DNA from: Candidatus Bandiella woodruffii
GTDB lineage: Bacteria; Pseudomonadota; Alphaproteobacteria; Rickettsiales; Midichloriaceae
Reading direction: 5' to 3'
Assembly: GCF_034359465.1 (NCBI RefSeq)
Contig: NZ_CP110820.1
Location: forward strand, 62,001 to 126,000
Length of the DNA stretch: 64,000 nucleotides
Of this stretch, positions 1 through 9,432 are shown piece after piece (positions within the stretch are counted from its first letter, which is position 1; each line of letters starts with the position of its first letter). Below the pieces are notes generated by a model. The model was given only the letters and a program-made list of their open reading frames with translations. It searched no databases and was not told the DNA's origin. The position numbers and the translations under genes are program-made.

Positions 1-301
1 GCACATTTAGTTTTGTTAGCAATCCATCTGTTTCTGCCAAAAAAATGGGTATCAAATAATAAAACAGAAGGAAAAATCCAGCAAAAAAACCAAGCAACAC
101 AATCGTTATAGAGAAAGTTTTATTTAGTTTTCTTCTCAGTGTCATATAACGGATAAGAGGTTCAAGGAAATATGCAAACGCAAAGGCTAAAATAAATGGT
201 ATGAATATCGTCGTGAATGTAAAAATAACAGCGATAAAAGCGGCAAAAAACCCAGCTATAATCAGCAGCTGATATTGCGAAACATTGTTATTGGAGTTCA
301 T
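1..301 (-). CDS. AI-2E family transporter, N-terminal part (cut by window edge)
   Basis: The reading frame starts at an ATG at 301-299 and runs off the left edge, giving about 100 residues. It has two strongly hydrophobic helices, the second with the family-like stretch FIPFILAFAFAYFLEPLIRY, then a basic loop (RRKLNK) and a third hydrophobic segment. This arrangement is typical of the N terminus of AI-2E/PerM/YhhT permeases, inner membrane proteins whose substrates are mostly unproven. The start overlaps the stop of the upstream zinc-finger gene by 14 bases, so the two are probably co-transcribed. The family call rests on the N terminus only. Confidence 0.72.
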   Translation of the reverse strand, partial: MNSNNNVSQYQLLIIAGFFAAFIAVIFTFTTIFIPFILAFAFAYFLEPLIRYMTLRRKLNKTFSITIVLLGFFAGFFLLFYYLIPIFLAETDGLLTKLNV

Positions 302-596
302 CAGAGTTCCTGCATAAATCCATTGCAGTTGGTGATTGTGTAGTCAAATCGTTACCAAAGCGCTTAAATTGTTCATGTTCTTCTTTCTCTAACATTCCAG
401 CAGTTGTTGTATGCAATCTATTATGTGCTGTCTGATCTAAAGGCGTATAAATAAACTGTCTGCTGCAATATGGGCAGGCTATCTTGTTATCCGAAGAAAT
501 TTTTAAATAAACTCTTGGATGTCCAAACTCTTTACTTTCGCCATGGCATTGAACTTCCGTCTTTGTTGAATAAACTATATCGTTAGTCTGGAGCAT
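288..596 (-). CDS. Zinc-finger (CHCC type) protein related to complex I subunit NDUFS6
   Basis: This is a small protein of 102 residues from the ATG at 596. A start at 614 is possible but would overlap the coaX stop codon. A Cys followed by GHP(R/K)VYL and then a CPYC pair form the conserved zinc ligand set (C, H, C, C) of the zf-CHCC family, which in mitochondria and alphaproteobacteria is the NDUFS6 accessory subunit of NADH dehydrogenase. A tail of about 45 polar residues follows the CPYC motif and has no recognised function. It lies two bases downstream of coaX in the same direction as the nuo genes, which fits a complex I role. Confidence 0.72.
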   Translation of the reverse strand: MLQTNDIVYSTKTEVQCHGESKEFGHPRVYLKISSDNKIACPYCSRQFIYTPLDQTAHNRLHTTTAGMLEKEEHEQFKRFGNDLTTQSPTAMDLCRNSDELQ

Positions 597-597
597 T

Positions 598-1359
598 TTA
601 TTTGTTAAAATCATATAAAAGTTTTAATCCTTTGAGCGTCAAGTCTGGATCATAAAAATCCACTGATTCAATTTCATTCTGGATTATGGATGCAAAACCT
701 CCGGTAATCACAGTTTTAAAATCTCTTTCATGTTCCCTGCGGATCATCGAGAGTATACCATTAACAGCACAAACGTAAAAGGTATATATTCCAGAACTTA
801 TTGCAGTGGCTGTGTTAGTTCCAAGTATATGTTTTGGTTTGGATATATTGGTGTGGCCTAGGAGGTCTGCCTTGCTTATAAGAGCACTGTGCGCTGTCTT
901 TATCCCAGGTGATATCGTAGCTCCCAGAAATTCTTTTTCTTTTGTAATCACACCAATTACAAGCGCCGTTCCAAAGTCCAAAAATATACAATTCTCTTTA
1001 GCTAAATCGTTCGCCGCTATTGCATTGGCTAATATGTCCGAACCAAGTTCTTCTGGTTGCTCAATCTTCAAAGATACATCGTGCATGCAGTCTTTTGCGA
1101 TTAAAGGGGTTAACTTCAGATACTTTTTCACAAAGGCAGACATGGGTTTCACAGTCCTTCTAACCACTGATGAGATGATGGCTCCATTAATTTGCGTCAA
1201 ATCTATATTTAAAAGGGTAAGAAGTGGTAATATTTGTCCCGCATATTCATCCTCTGTATACTGGTTTAACGTCGCAATTCTCCATTTTGCGATTATGGTA
1301 TCATCGTTAAACAAACAAATTACTATATTAGTATTTCCCGCATCAATTACAAGTAGCAT
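598..1359 (-). CDS. coaX: Type III pantothenate kinase
   Basis: The 253-residue protein phosphorylates pantothenate in the first step of coenzyme A synthesis. The N-terminal phosphate-binding motif DAGNTNIV (residues 6-13), the central FLDFGTALVIGVI and the GPGI-like segment ISPGIKTAHSAL mark the acetate and sugar kinase/Hsc70/actin fold of CoaX. In many CoaX proteins the central motif is DxGTA with Thr, as here. It follows nuoN by 12 bases in the same direction, so it is probably read from the nuo transcript. Length is normal for the family (about 250-260). Confidence 0.93.
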   Translation of the reverse strand: MLLVIDAGNTNIVICLFNDDTIIAKWRIATLNQYTEDEYAGQILPLLTLLNIDLTQINGAIISSVVRRTVKPMSAFVKKYLKLTPLIAKDCMHDVSLKIEQPEELGSDILANAIAANDLAKENCIFLDFGTALVIGVITKEKEFLGATISPGIKTAHSALISKADLLGHTNISKPKHILGTNTATAISSGIYTFYVCAVNGILSMIRREHERDFKTVITGGFASIIQNEIESVDFYDPDLTLKGLKLLYDFNK

Positions 1360-1371
1360 AGACCACCGCCC

Positions 1372-2832
1372 CTAGCTAATACAACTCTTTATCAAATCTA
1401 GCATGTAAGATGGGAATAATATATAGAAAAGATTGAAGGCTGCGCCAAAGGCAAGAAATAAAACCTCCACCCAAGTGAAGTTAATAGCCTTTGGTCGCAC
1501 CTTAAGGTTCTGTTTTTCGAAATATATCGCTCTTATTACATTGAGGTAGTAGAACACGCCAATTACCGTAGTAATAAACGCAATAATTGCCAGCTGGTAA
1601 TAACCTGTTTTTAGCAGCATTACGAAGATGTAGAATTTAGCAAAAAACCCAGCCATTGGTGGGATACCTGCCATAGAAAACATTACAACAACAAAGATAA
1701 GAGATAAAAAAGCACTATCTCGTGACAAACCACTTAAACTTTTTAAGCTTCCGTCAAACCCCTCTTTTTTATTCAGAACAACCACTAGCGCAAAGAATGT
1801 TAGGGTTAAAGTAACATACGTAATTGCATAAAAAATTATGTATTCAAGATAAGCTTGGTGATATATCGCAATGCTCATCAAAATAAAGCCCATATGGCTT
1901 ATTGAACTATAGGCTATAAGTCTTTTTATGTTTTTTTGTAATATCGCGGCAATGTTGCCAAAAAACATGGAGGCAACAGCTACGATTATTAAGACTGGTT
2001 GTAATTGCTCTTTAAAAACAAGTAACGGTTCAAAGATCAATCTCAAAAACAAGGCGAATACTGCATATTTAGCCGAGGATGCTAGTATCATAGTAATCGT
2101 AGTTGGAGACCCTTCATACACATCCGGGGCCCAATTATGGAAAGGGAATAGCGAAAGTTTAAACATCATAGTGATTATGAGCAGCATCAATCCTATAAGT
2201 AGAATCGGACTGTGTGTTGCATCATGTGAACTGCAACAATAATTACTGCTATAAATAAAACTTATCTCATCAAAATTTATAACGCCTGTATAGCCGTAAA
2301 TCAGCGATGCTCCAAGTAAAAAAATACCAGAGCTAATAGACCCTAAGATAAAGTATTTTAAGCTTGCCTCTATCGATTTTTCGTCATCTCGATTGGTTGC
2401 GATCAGAATATATAAACTTAAACTGAAGAGTTCAAGCCCTAAATACAAAACCAACAAACTGTTACTGCTCACAAAAATGCACATTCCTAAAGCAGAAATG
2501 GAGATAAGGATTGGTGTTTCGAAAGTCGAGGTCTGTCTTTCAAAATAAGAAATAGCAAGCAATGCCATAAAGTTGCACGCAATGATTATGATCTTAGTCA
2601 ATTGAGTAAAGTTACTAACCAAGAATGAGTCGTTAAATAATAAAAATGTTCCATTCTCCACATGCAATATCTGGTATACACTCGCGATAAACACAAGAAG
2701 TGTAAGATTGCTTGTAATCCGGAAGGCTTTGGTTTTTAAAAATACTCCAACCATTAGGGCCAAAAAAGCCCCAAGTATCATGGTGATTTCTGGGGCAATG
2801 TGATATAAGTCTATGTGTAAAATTTTTAACAT
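1372..2832 (-). CDS. nuoN: NADH-quinone oxidoreductase subunit N
   Basis: This is a 486-residue polytopic inner membrane protein, one of the three antiporter-like proton-pumping subunits of complex I. About fourteen hydrophobic segments are visible. The family signatures LVLYLGLELFSLSLYILIA (Glu in a helix) and FPFHNWAPDVYEGSP (broken-helix region) are present, as is KRLIAYSSISHMGFIL with the conserved Lys-Arg-His region. It is the last nuo gene of a nuoJKLMN run and starts 10 bases after nuoM. Confidence 0.96.
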   Translation of the reverse strand: MLKILHIDLYHIAPEITMILGAFLALMVGVFLKTKAFRITSNLTLLVFIASVYQILHVENGTFLLFNDSFLVSNFTQLTKIIIIACNFMALLAISYFERQTSTFETPILISISALGMCIFVSSNSLLVLYLGLELFSLSLYILIATNRDDEKSIEASLKYFILGSISSGIFLLGASLIYGYTGVINFDEISFIYSSNYCCSSHDATHSPILLIGLMLLIITMMFKLSLFPFHNWAPDVYEGSPTTITMILASSAKYAVFALFLRLIFEPLLVFKEQLQPVLIIVAVASMFFGNIAAILQKNIKRLIAYSSISHMGFILMSIAIYHQAYLEYIIFYAITYVTLTLTFFALVVVLNKKEGFDGSLKSLSGLSRDSAFLSLIFVVVMFSMAGIPPMAGFFAKFYIFVMLLKTGYYQLAIIAFITTVIGVFYYLNVIRAIYFEKQNLKVRPKAINFTWVEVLFLAFGAAFNLFYILFPSYMLDLIKSCIS

Positions 2833-2842
2833 CGGTTTAAGA

Positions 2843-4348
2843 TTATCTGTTTAGCTTTTGAATCTTCACATTACTTATTTTAGTTACAAGCTGTTCAACT
2901 GCCTTCTGTGAGTAATCATTAATTATTTTAGGATACACTCCAATTGTTATAATTAATATTGCAAATACTGTCAGTATGACCCTATCTAACCCTTTTATAT
3001 CTTGCAAGGCTTGGAGTGTCTTGTTATGGTCACCAAATATTGTTCGTATATATAACCAAAGCATGTATGCTGCACCCAAGACCATTCCAAATGTAAGCAA
3101 TATACCATAAAGATGGTCAAACTCAAACGCCCCAAGTAAAACCAGAAATTCACCGACAAATCCAGCAGTTGAAGGTAAACCTATCGATGCCATAACAAAT
3201 ACCGTAAACAATAGCGAAAATTTTGGCATTTTATGCGCCAGTCCTTGATACACAACTATTGCTTTTGTATGTGTTTGTGCGTATAAAACCCCAACACAGA
3301 GGAACAACGCGCTAGAAACTAAGCCATGGCTTATCATTTGAAAAATCGCTCCCTGAATTCCATATACATTGAAGGAAAAGATGCCGGCAACAACATACCC
3401 CATATGAGCAACTGACGAATAGGCGATCATTTTTTTCATATCCGTTTGCATCAATGCGACGATAGATGTATAGATTACGGCTATTATACTAATCCATAAC
3501 ACGTAATCTGCGAAGTAGATTGATGCTTCTGGAAACATTGGCAGATTGAATCTTAATAGTCCATACCCCCCGATCTTCAACAACACACCTGCAAGTATTA
3601 CAGAACCACTTGTAGGTGCTTCAACGTGTGCATCTGGCAACCAAGTATGAAATGGCCATAATGGGATTTTTATTGCAAACGAAATAAAAAAAGCCAGCCA
3701 CAAAAGCTTCTGAATCTCAAGCGGATAATTTTGCAAGATGGTTGCCAATTCAGTGATATCATTGGTAGACTCGTGCACGAATATGTAAGCAATCGCAAGT
3801 AGCATCAATATTGAGCCAAAAAGCGTATATATGAAAAATTTTATCGACGCGTAGACTCGGTTCTTCCCACCCCATATACCTATGATAAGATACATTGGGA
3901 TTAGAAAAGCCTCAAAAAAAACGTAAAATAAAATCAAGTCTTTAGCGCAAAACACACCTATCACACAGGTTTCTAAAATTAGAAACAAGCTGACAAAAAG
4001 TATTCTGTGAGTTTTAATGGACTTCAACCCTACCGCGATACACACCGGGGTCAAAAAAATAGTCAACAACACAAGGTAAATAGAAAAGGAATCCACACCC
4101 AATGAATAAAATATGTTCATTGACCGAAACCAAACAAGCTTTTCTTCAAATTGAAAATCAGAATTATTTTGATCAAACGATCCCCAAAGCAATACACCTA
4201 AAACTACTTCGCCAAACATACATACTAAACAAACCACCATTGCCATATCTTCAGAATGAGCCCTAAAAACATAGGAATATATGGCAATTGCACACACTGC
4301 GATGAGTGGGGCAAGAAGTATGTGGGTTAAAATTGTGAAGTGTTCCAT
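2843..4348 (-). CDS. nuoM: NADH-quinone oxidoreductase subunit M
   Basis: The 501-residue membrane protein is the middle antiporter-like pump of complex I. Diagnostic stretches are LFYVFFEAFLIPMYLIIGIW with the conserved Glu, PLWPFHTWLPDAHVEAPTSG, and KKMIAYSSVAHMGYVVAGIF. It begins three bases after the nuoL stop codon, so translation is very likely coupled. Length matches the family (about 490-510). Confidence 0.96.
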   Translation of the reverse strand: MEHFTILTHILLAPLIAVCAIAIYSYVFRAHSEDMAMVVCLVCMFGEVVLGVLLWGSFDQNNSDFQFEEKLVWFRSMNIFYSLGVDSFSIYLVLLTIFLTPVCIAVGLKSIKTHRILFVSLFLILETCVIGVFCAKDLILFYVFFEAFLIPMYLIIGIWGGKNRVYASIKFFIYTLFGSILMLLAIAYIFVHESTNDITELATILQNYPLEIQKLLWLAFFISFAIKIPLWPFHTWLPDAHVEAPTSGSVILAGVLLKIGGYGLLRFNLPMFPEASIYFADYVLWISIIAVIYTSIVALMQTDMKKMIAYSSVAHMGYVVAGIFSFNVYGIQGAIFQMISHGLVSSALFLCVGVLYAQTHTKAIVVYQGLAHKMPKFSLLFTVFVMASIGLPSTAGFVGEFLVLLGAFEFDHLYGILLTFGMVLGAAYMLWLYIRTIFGDHNKTLQALQDIKGLDRVILTVFAILIITIGVYPKIINDYSQKAVEQLVTKISNVKIQKLNR

Positions 4349-4351
4349 TTT

Positions 4352-6283
4352 CTAACTAAAAATAACTATACTGACAATCGCCAAAATGCCCATAAGCATA
4401 GTGAATAAATAATGATAAACTTTCCCAGTTTGCACATGACGAGCCACTCTTGAGATGTCGAATGTCATCCTAGCCAAACTGTTGGGTATGCCGTCAATTA
4501 TACTATTATCAAACCATTTCCAAAGAAAGTCACTCAAGTCTTTGATTGTTACTACGAATATCCTGTTATAAATCTCGTCAAAGTAATATTTATTGTACAA
4601 AACTTCACGAATAAGTCTCAGCCTATCTATTATAATATACATAAAAGACGAATTTCTGAAATAGGTTATATAAGCAAGCATAATGCCTGATACTGCTATT
4701 ACAAGTGGTAGTATCTTTACAAACTTACTTGAATCATCCCCCCCATGCGCATGGGCTGCCAAAGCCCCGTTCCAAAAACTGCTATTAGGGGATGAAATTT
4801 TGAATATGTATTCTCCAACATAGCCACTAAAAACAGCCCCAACTGCAAGCAATATCATTGGTACCATCATACTTTTAGGAGCTTCATGAATGTGTTCTTC
4901 AGACTCGGCTTCGCAATTAACTCTTGAGGATTTATGAAACACCAAAATAATAAGCCTCCATGAGTAAAAAGCTGTGCAAAGTGCAGCAAATAGACCCATC
5001 CAATACGCGAAAGTTCCTAAGCCAGAGCCGGCAAGATGCGCATGCTCCAGAATCAAGTCTTTAGAGAAGTACCCAGCAAACGGGAAGATGCCGGCAAGAG
5101 CAAGAGAGCCTATCCACATGAAAGCATACGTCACTGGCAAAAATTTATACAACCCTCCCATTTTGTTGATATCTTGTTCATTGTGTATCGCATGGATCAC
5201 GCTTCCTGCTCCCAAAAACAACAGGGCTTTGAAGAAAGCATGGGTCATCAAGTGAAATATTGCCACTGAGTAAGCCGAAACGCCGCATGCAAAAAACATA
5301 TATCCCAGCTGACTGCTTGTGGAATATGCTATGATTTTTTTGATGTCGGTTTGTACCAACGCAATGCTTGCTGCAAACAAGCATGTAAATGCACCAATTA
5401 CTGTAACAGTGTTAAGCGCCATCTGCGAATGTTCGAAAAGAAAAGAGCATCTCGCTAATAAAAATACGCCTGCTGTTACCATTGTTGCTGCATGTATTAA
5501 TGCAGAAACTGGTGTGGGCCCTTCCATTGCGTCTGGAAGCCATGTGTGCAACCCTAATTGCGCGGATTTCCCCATGCACCCGATCAGCATAAGTATGCAT
5601 ATGATGTCCATGGTGGAAAGCTCAATACCAAAAAATTTGGCATATACAACTTCTATTCCGGAAAGGCTTGCAAAAATTTGTTGGTATTCTATAGACTTAA
5701 ACGTAACGGCAATTAGAAAAATTGACAATGCAAGGCCAACATCGCCAACTCTATTGACTAAAAAAGCTTTAAGAGCTGCTTTGCTTGCACTTTCTTTCTT
5801 GAACCAAAAGCCAATCAGAAGAAAAGAGCTTAATCCAACTCCCTCCCATCCAAGAAATAGCTGCAATAGGTTGTCCGACGTGACTAACATAAGCATAAAA
5901 AAAGTGAACAAAGAAAGATAGCTCATAAACCTTTGTTTAGAATCGTCATCTTCCATATACCCTATAGAATATATGTGCACCAGGCATGAAACGAAAGTCA
6001 CAACGAATAACATCACGGCCGTCAACGAGTCTACGTATATAGACCAATAAGCTTGAAAAAATGATATATCCACCCATTTTAAAAGCCTGATGTGAATTAC
6101 CTCATGCAGAAAAACAACATGATAGAACACAATTACAGAGAAAATAGCCGAAAAACACAGCATACTAGTTGTGATTAATTGAGCGGATAAAGCGGTGAAT
6201 TTTCTAGTATTTAACCCGATCCAAAGCGCTCCCAATAATGGAAAAAACACGCTGTATACTGCCAATAATTCAATTTTAAACAT
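4352..6283 (-). CDS. nuoL: NADH-quinone oxidoreductase subunit L
   Basis: The 643-residue subunit is the distal pump of complex I. It carries LFLGWEGVGLSSFLLIGFWF (pump Glu region), LGLHTWLPDAMEGPTPVSAL and KKIIAYSTSSQLGYMFFACG. The C-terminal extension forms the long lateral helix seen in this subunit, which in the complex runs along subunits M and N. The start codon directly abuts the nuoK stop, so nuoJ to nuoN are packed with overlaps or gaps of ten bases or less. Confidence 0.96.
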   Translation of the reverse strand: MFKIELLAVYSVFFPLLGALWIGLNTRKFTALSAQLITTSMLCFSAIFSVIVFYHVVFLHEVIHIRLLKWVDISFFQAYWSIYVDSLTAVMLFVVTFVSCLVHIYSIGYMEDDDSKQRFMSYLSLFTFFMLMLVTSDNLLQLFLGWEGVGLSSFLLIGFWFKKESASKAALKAFLVNRVGDVGLALSIFLIAVTFKSIEYQQIFASLSGIEVVYAKFFGIELSTMDIICILMLIGCMGKSAQLGLHTWLPDAMEGPTPVSALIHAATMVTAGVFLLARCSFLFEHSQMALNTVTVIGAFTCLFAASIALVQTDIKKIIAYSTSSQLGYMFFACGVSAYSVAIFHLMTHAFFKALLFLGAGSVIHAIHNEQDINKMGGLYKFLPVTYAFMWIGSLALAGIFPFAGYFSKDLILEHAHLAGSGLGTFAYWMGLFAALCTAFYSWRLIILVFHKSSRVNCEAESEEHIHEAPKSMMVPMILLAVGAVFSGYVGEYIFKISSPNSSFWNGALAAHAHGGDDSSKFVKILPLVIAVSGIMLAYITYFRNSSFMYIIIDRLRLIREVLYNKYYFDEIYNRIFVVTIKDLSDFLWKWFDNSIIDGIPNSLARMTFDISRVARHVQTGKVYHYLFTMLMGILAIVSIVIFS

Positions 6284-6616
6284 CTATCCTTTTAGCTCTG
6301 TTGTGTTATCTATATCAATATTTTTCTTATTTCTAAAGAATAGTATCAGTATTGCTAAGCCAATTGCGGATTCTGAAGCAGCTATTGTTAATATGAATAT
6401 GGAGAAAACCTGCCCATCAATTGCATTTAGCAACTTAGAAAATGCCAAAAAGTTTAGATTCACAGCAAGTAGCATAATCTCTATCGAGAACAGTATGTTG
6501 ATTATGCTTTTTTTATTGAGCATTATCCCAACAATGCCAACTAAAAAAAGAAGGGTTGAGAAGATAATAAAATGGCTGATTGAAACGCTGCCAAGCAATA
6601 TTTGGTTTTCTACCAT
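6284..6616 (-). CDS. nuoK: NADH-quinone oxidoreductase subunit K
   Basis: This 110-residue protein has three transmembrane helices. The core of family members, GIVGIMLNKKSIINILFSIE followed by LLAVNLNFLAF, contains the conserved membrane Glu residues of the quinone-to-pump charge path (Glu in LFSIE). The N-terminal start overlaps the end of nuoJ by seven bases. Length is normal (about 100-110). Confidence 0.94.
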   Translation of the reverse strand: MVENQILLGSVSISHFIIFSTLLFLVGIVGIMLNKKSIINILFSIEIMLLAVNLNFLAFSKLLNAIDGQVFSIFILTIAASESAIGLAILILFFRNKKNIDIDNTTELKG

Positions 6617-7233
6617 ACCTTTACTCCACTTCTAGATTTCACATCGACCAATTCTATTGAATCAGCTTTACTTCTTCTAACCTGTTTATATACATCCTGC
6701 TTTCTTACAAATTTACCAGAACTTCTATGTACCAATGTGATCGAACCAACCATGGCTAAAAATAAAATTACCCCGGCAATCTGAAACTCCAAAATGTGTT
6801 TTGTGTAAAGCGTTTTGCCCAATTGGTCTACTGCGTTCTGGAAAAGAGCTTCTTTACCATAGTTTTCAACAAATGCTGCCGGCAAATTGATTTTCGATTG
6901 TGTGAGCGCAAAACAAACACCACCCAAGAATATAATAACAAATAAAACGGCAAAAGGTAAAGTTTTTGGCATATTGCTTTGCATCTCAGCAAGATTGATG
7001 TTGATCATCATTACAACAAATAGAAAAAGGGTGACAACTGCACCAACATAAACTATAAGCGTAATCATCGCTACATACTCAGCCTCAAGCATGATCATTA
7101 CGCCAGCCGCGTTGACGAATGTTAGGATTAGGAAGAGTACAGAATGTATAGGGTTTTTTAAAGAAATCACAAACAATGCAGATATTAACACTAGCGCGAG
7201 TAAAAGGTAAAATATAATCGAAACCATCAGCAT
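6610..7233 (-). CDS. nuoJ: NADH-quinone oxidoreductase subunit J
   Basis: The 207-residue protein has five hydrophobic helices. SLKNPIHSVLFLILTFVNAA and EAEYVAMITLIVYVGAVVTL are typical of NuoJ/ND6, including the pi-bulge helix region near the quinone cavity. The C terminus is a soluble, basic tail of about 40 residues. It is the first gene of the nuoJKLMN run, and the 136-base gap to the divergent queH should hold promoters in both directions. I could not single out convincing -35/-10 pairs there. nuoG is far away at 48641, and nuoH and nuoI are outside the window. Confidence 0.94.
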   Translation of the reverse strand: MLMVSIIFYLLLALVLISALFVISLKNPIHSVLFLILTFVNAAGVMIMLEAEYVAMITLIVYVGAVVTLFLFVVMMININLAEMQSNMPKTLPFAVLFVIIFLGGVCFALTQSKINLPAAFVENYGKEALFQNAVDQLGKTLYTKHILEFQIAGVILFLAMVGSITLVHRSSGKFVRKQDVYKQVRRSKADSIELVDVKSRSGVKVW

Positions 7234-7369
7234 CTGAATGCGTTCATTATTTATAAGTTCAAGTTATAAGATTATGTGATAAAAAATCAAGCAATTTGAT
7301 GAGAACTATTGAAGAAACCAAATATTTTATGTATTATTCTGTCCTGATAACTCAAAAGATCAAATATTG

Positions 7370-8002
7370 ATGGAAAGGGAAAAAATTACATCCCCCGGCG
7401 ACAAAAATAAAGTGCTGCTACACTCATGTTGTGCGCCTTGTTCCGGAGAGGTGATCCAAGCGATGGTCTCTTCCGGAATCAATCTTACGATATTTTTCTA
7501 TAATCCAAACATCCACCCTAAAAAAGAATATGAGATCAGAAAAGATGAAAACATCAAATATGCACAAAAATTAGGGATAGACTTCATAGATGCCGATTAT
7601 GATGTGCAAAATTGGTTTAGAAGAGCTAAGGGAATGGAGTTTGAGCCTGAAAGGGGGCCAAGATGCACAATGTGTTTTGATATGCGCTTTGAGAGAACGG
7701 CGTTGTATGCTTATGAAAATGGCTTTGAGGTTATTACAAGCTCCCTTGGGATTTCCAGGTGGAAAAATATGGAGCAAATTAACGAAAGCGGGAAAAGAGC
7801 TGCTGCAAAGTATCCTAAAGTTGAATATTGGACTTATAATTGGAGAAAAAATGGTGGAAGCAGTAGGATGTATGAAATAGCAAAAGAGGAGAGCTTTTAT
7901 AAACAAGAATTTTGTGGTTGCGTTTTTTCATTGAGGGATACAAACGATTGGAGAAAGAAAAATGGAAAAGGGGAGATAGAGATAGGTAAAATGTATTATT
8001 AA
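7370..8002 (+). CDS. queH: Epoxyqueuosine reductase QueH
   Basis: The 210-residue protein reduces epoxyqueuosine to queuosine in tRNA, and is the non-homologous alternative to QueG. Cysteine signatures place it in the former DUF208 family: HSCCAPCSG near the N terminus, [14 protein letters not shown] in the middle and EFCGC near the C terminus. These bind the [4Fe-4S] cluster and an extra metal. TTG at 7367 and ATG at 7370 are adjacent possible starts, and I prefer the ATG. The next gene begins seven bases after its stop. Confidence 0.92.
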   Translation: MEREKITSPGDKNKVLLHSCCAPCSGEVIQAMVSSGINLTIFFYNPNIHPKKEYEIRKDENIKYAQKLGIDFIDADYDVQNWFRRAKGMEFEPERGPRCTMCFDMRFERTALYAYENGFEVITSSLGISRWKNMEQINESGKRAAAKYPKVEYWTYNWRKNGGSSRMYEIAKEESFYKQEFCGCVFSLRDTNDWRKKNGKGEIEIGKMYY

Positions 8003-8008
8003 ATCAAC

Positions 8009-8845
8009 ATGAAAACAGGCAATATCAGTAACTATGACGTATTATTACTCGACTTATGGGGTGTTATTTACGATGGACACAATCTTTATCCAGAAGCGTT
8101 GGAAACTTTGCAAAAATTAAAACAAATTGGTAAGGAGGTGATTTTCTTTTCCAATGTTCCAAGAATGGCTTCGACCGTAAAGTCTATGTTAACTGGCTTT
8201 GGCATAAACGATTCTTTATATTCTAAGCTAGTTTCTTCAGGTGAATTTGCGAATGATCTCCTCACCAAAAAAAAGCAATTTGGCACCAAATACTTTTACA
8301 TTGGCTCACCAGAGTCCGAAGAAGTGGTTTTTAACTTAGGTGGGTATCAAAAAGTTAGTAAGGCAGAAGATGCAGACTTTGGAATTATCACAAGCATCAT
8401 CAATTACCATGAGGAAGCAAAAAAACTAGCAGAAGAAGCAATAAAGTATAAACTCCCGGTGCTCTGTGTCAATCCAGATAAATCTTCGATAAAAACAAGT
8501 GGGGAAGTTGTTCCATGCCCCGGTGTTATTGCTGAGGAATATGAAAATTTGGGTGGTGAAGTCATTTATTTCGGTAAGCCGTACAAGCATATATATGAAT
8601 ATGCCCTTAAAGACGTCGCGACTGGCAAAAGAGTTCTGGCGATTGGGGACAGCATGGAAAATGATATAAAGGGGGCTAATAATATGAATATAGACTCCGT
8701 TTTGGTGTGCAGTGGAATTCACAGACACGATTTGGCAATAGGTGTTGGGGAGATACCAGAAGAGGAAAATTTAATGAAGCTGTATGAAAAATATTCACTA
8801 AAACCTACATTTGTGATAAGTTTGCTAAGAGATATAAAAATATAA
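8009..8845 (+). CDS. HAD-superfamily hydrolase, NagD-like (TIGR01459 type)
   Basis: This is a 278-residue HAD phosphatase of the class with a C2 cap. Motif I is seen as LLLDLWGVIYDG (nucleophile Asp near residue 13; the DxxG variant is typical of this alphaproteobacterial subfamily). Motif II is the FFSNVPR segment, and motif IV is AIGDSMENDIKGANN. The substrate is unknown, and related proteins act on small sugar or nucleotide phosphates. It sits between queH and the NFU1-like gene with short gaps, so it is probably in one operon with them. Confidence 0.85.
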   Translation: MKTGNISNYDVLLLDLWGVIYDGHNLYPEALETLQKLKQIGKEVIFFSNVPRMASTVKSMLTGFGINDSLYSKLVSSGEFANDLLTKKKQFGTKYFYIGSPESEEVVFNLGGYQKVSKAEDADFGIITSIINYHEEAKKLAEEAIKYKLPVLCVNPDKSSIKTSGEVVPCPGVIAEEYENLGGEVIYFGKPYKHIYEYALKDVATGKRVLAIGDSMENDIKGANNMNIDSVLVCSGIHRHDLAIGVGEIPEEENLMKLYEKYSLKPTFVISLLRDIKI

Positions 8846-8859
8846 AGTATAGTGGTTGC

Positions 8860-9417
8860 ATGTATATACAAACTCAAGATACTCCCAACCCCAATACAAT
8901 CAAGTTTATCCCTGGGGTAGAGGTTTTAAAAAAGGGGACGTACCATTTTAATAATGATGACGACTATTCAAATTCACCATTGGCAAAGCGATTGTTTGAG
9001 ATTGATGGTGTAAAATCGGTTTTTTTAGGGAAAGACTTTGTTTCTGTTACAAAAGAAGAAGATATTGCGTGGGATAGGTTAAAGACCTATGTTTTAGCAG
9101 GAATGGTTGACCATTTTATAGCTGGGATACCAGTTATTGAGAAGAAGAAAGAGGCAGGCACTAAGAAATTGGGGATAGAAAAAATCAATTCTGAAATTGA
9201 AAGGCAGATAATAGAGCTGATCGAAACAAAAATAAGGCCTGCAGTTGCGCAAGATGGCGGCGACATAACATATAAAAATTTTGAAAACGGAGTAGTATAC
9301 TTAGAACTGCACGGAGCATGCCAAGGCTGCCCAAGCTCTACGATTACGTTAAAACAAGGGATAGAAAGTATGTTGAAATATTACGTGCCGGAAGTGCAAT
9401 CAGTAGAATCAATTTAA
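8860..9417 (+). CDS. NFU1-like iron-sulfur cluster carrier (Nfu_N plus NifU domains)
   Basis: The 185-residue protein has the mitochondrial NFU1 layout. Residues 1-88 form the Nfu_N domain (start MYIQTQDTPNPNTIKFIPG), and residues 105-185 form the NifU C-terminal domain with the CxxC cluster-binding pair in HGACQGCPSSTITL. It carries [4Fe-4S] clusters to client proteins such as complex I and lipoate synthase. It follows the HAD gene by 14 bases and precedes the malic enzyme gene by 15. Length is as expected. Confidence 0.93.
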   Translation: MYIQTQDTPNPNTIKFIPGVEVLKKGTYHFNNDDDYSNSPLAKRLFEIDGVKSVFLGKDFVSVTKEEDIAWDRLKTYVLAGMVDHFIAGIPVIEKKKEAGTKKLGIEKINSEIERQIIELIETKIRPAVAQDGGDITYKNFENGVVYLELHGACQGCPSSTITLKQGIESMLKYYVPEVQSVESI

Positions 9418-9432
9418 TAACAGGACATATTC

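Noticed and set aside
806-1375. 189-codon frame antisense to coaX
   Set aside because: It is a shadow of coaX, which is a well-conserved kinase; the antisense frame has no family features.
5319-5921. 200-codon frame antisense to nuoL
   Set aside because: nuoL is unmistakable on the other strand; long antisense frames are common over membrane protein genes.
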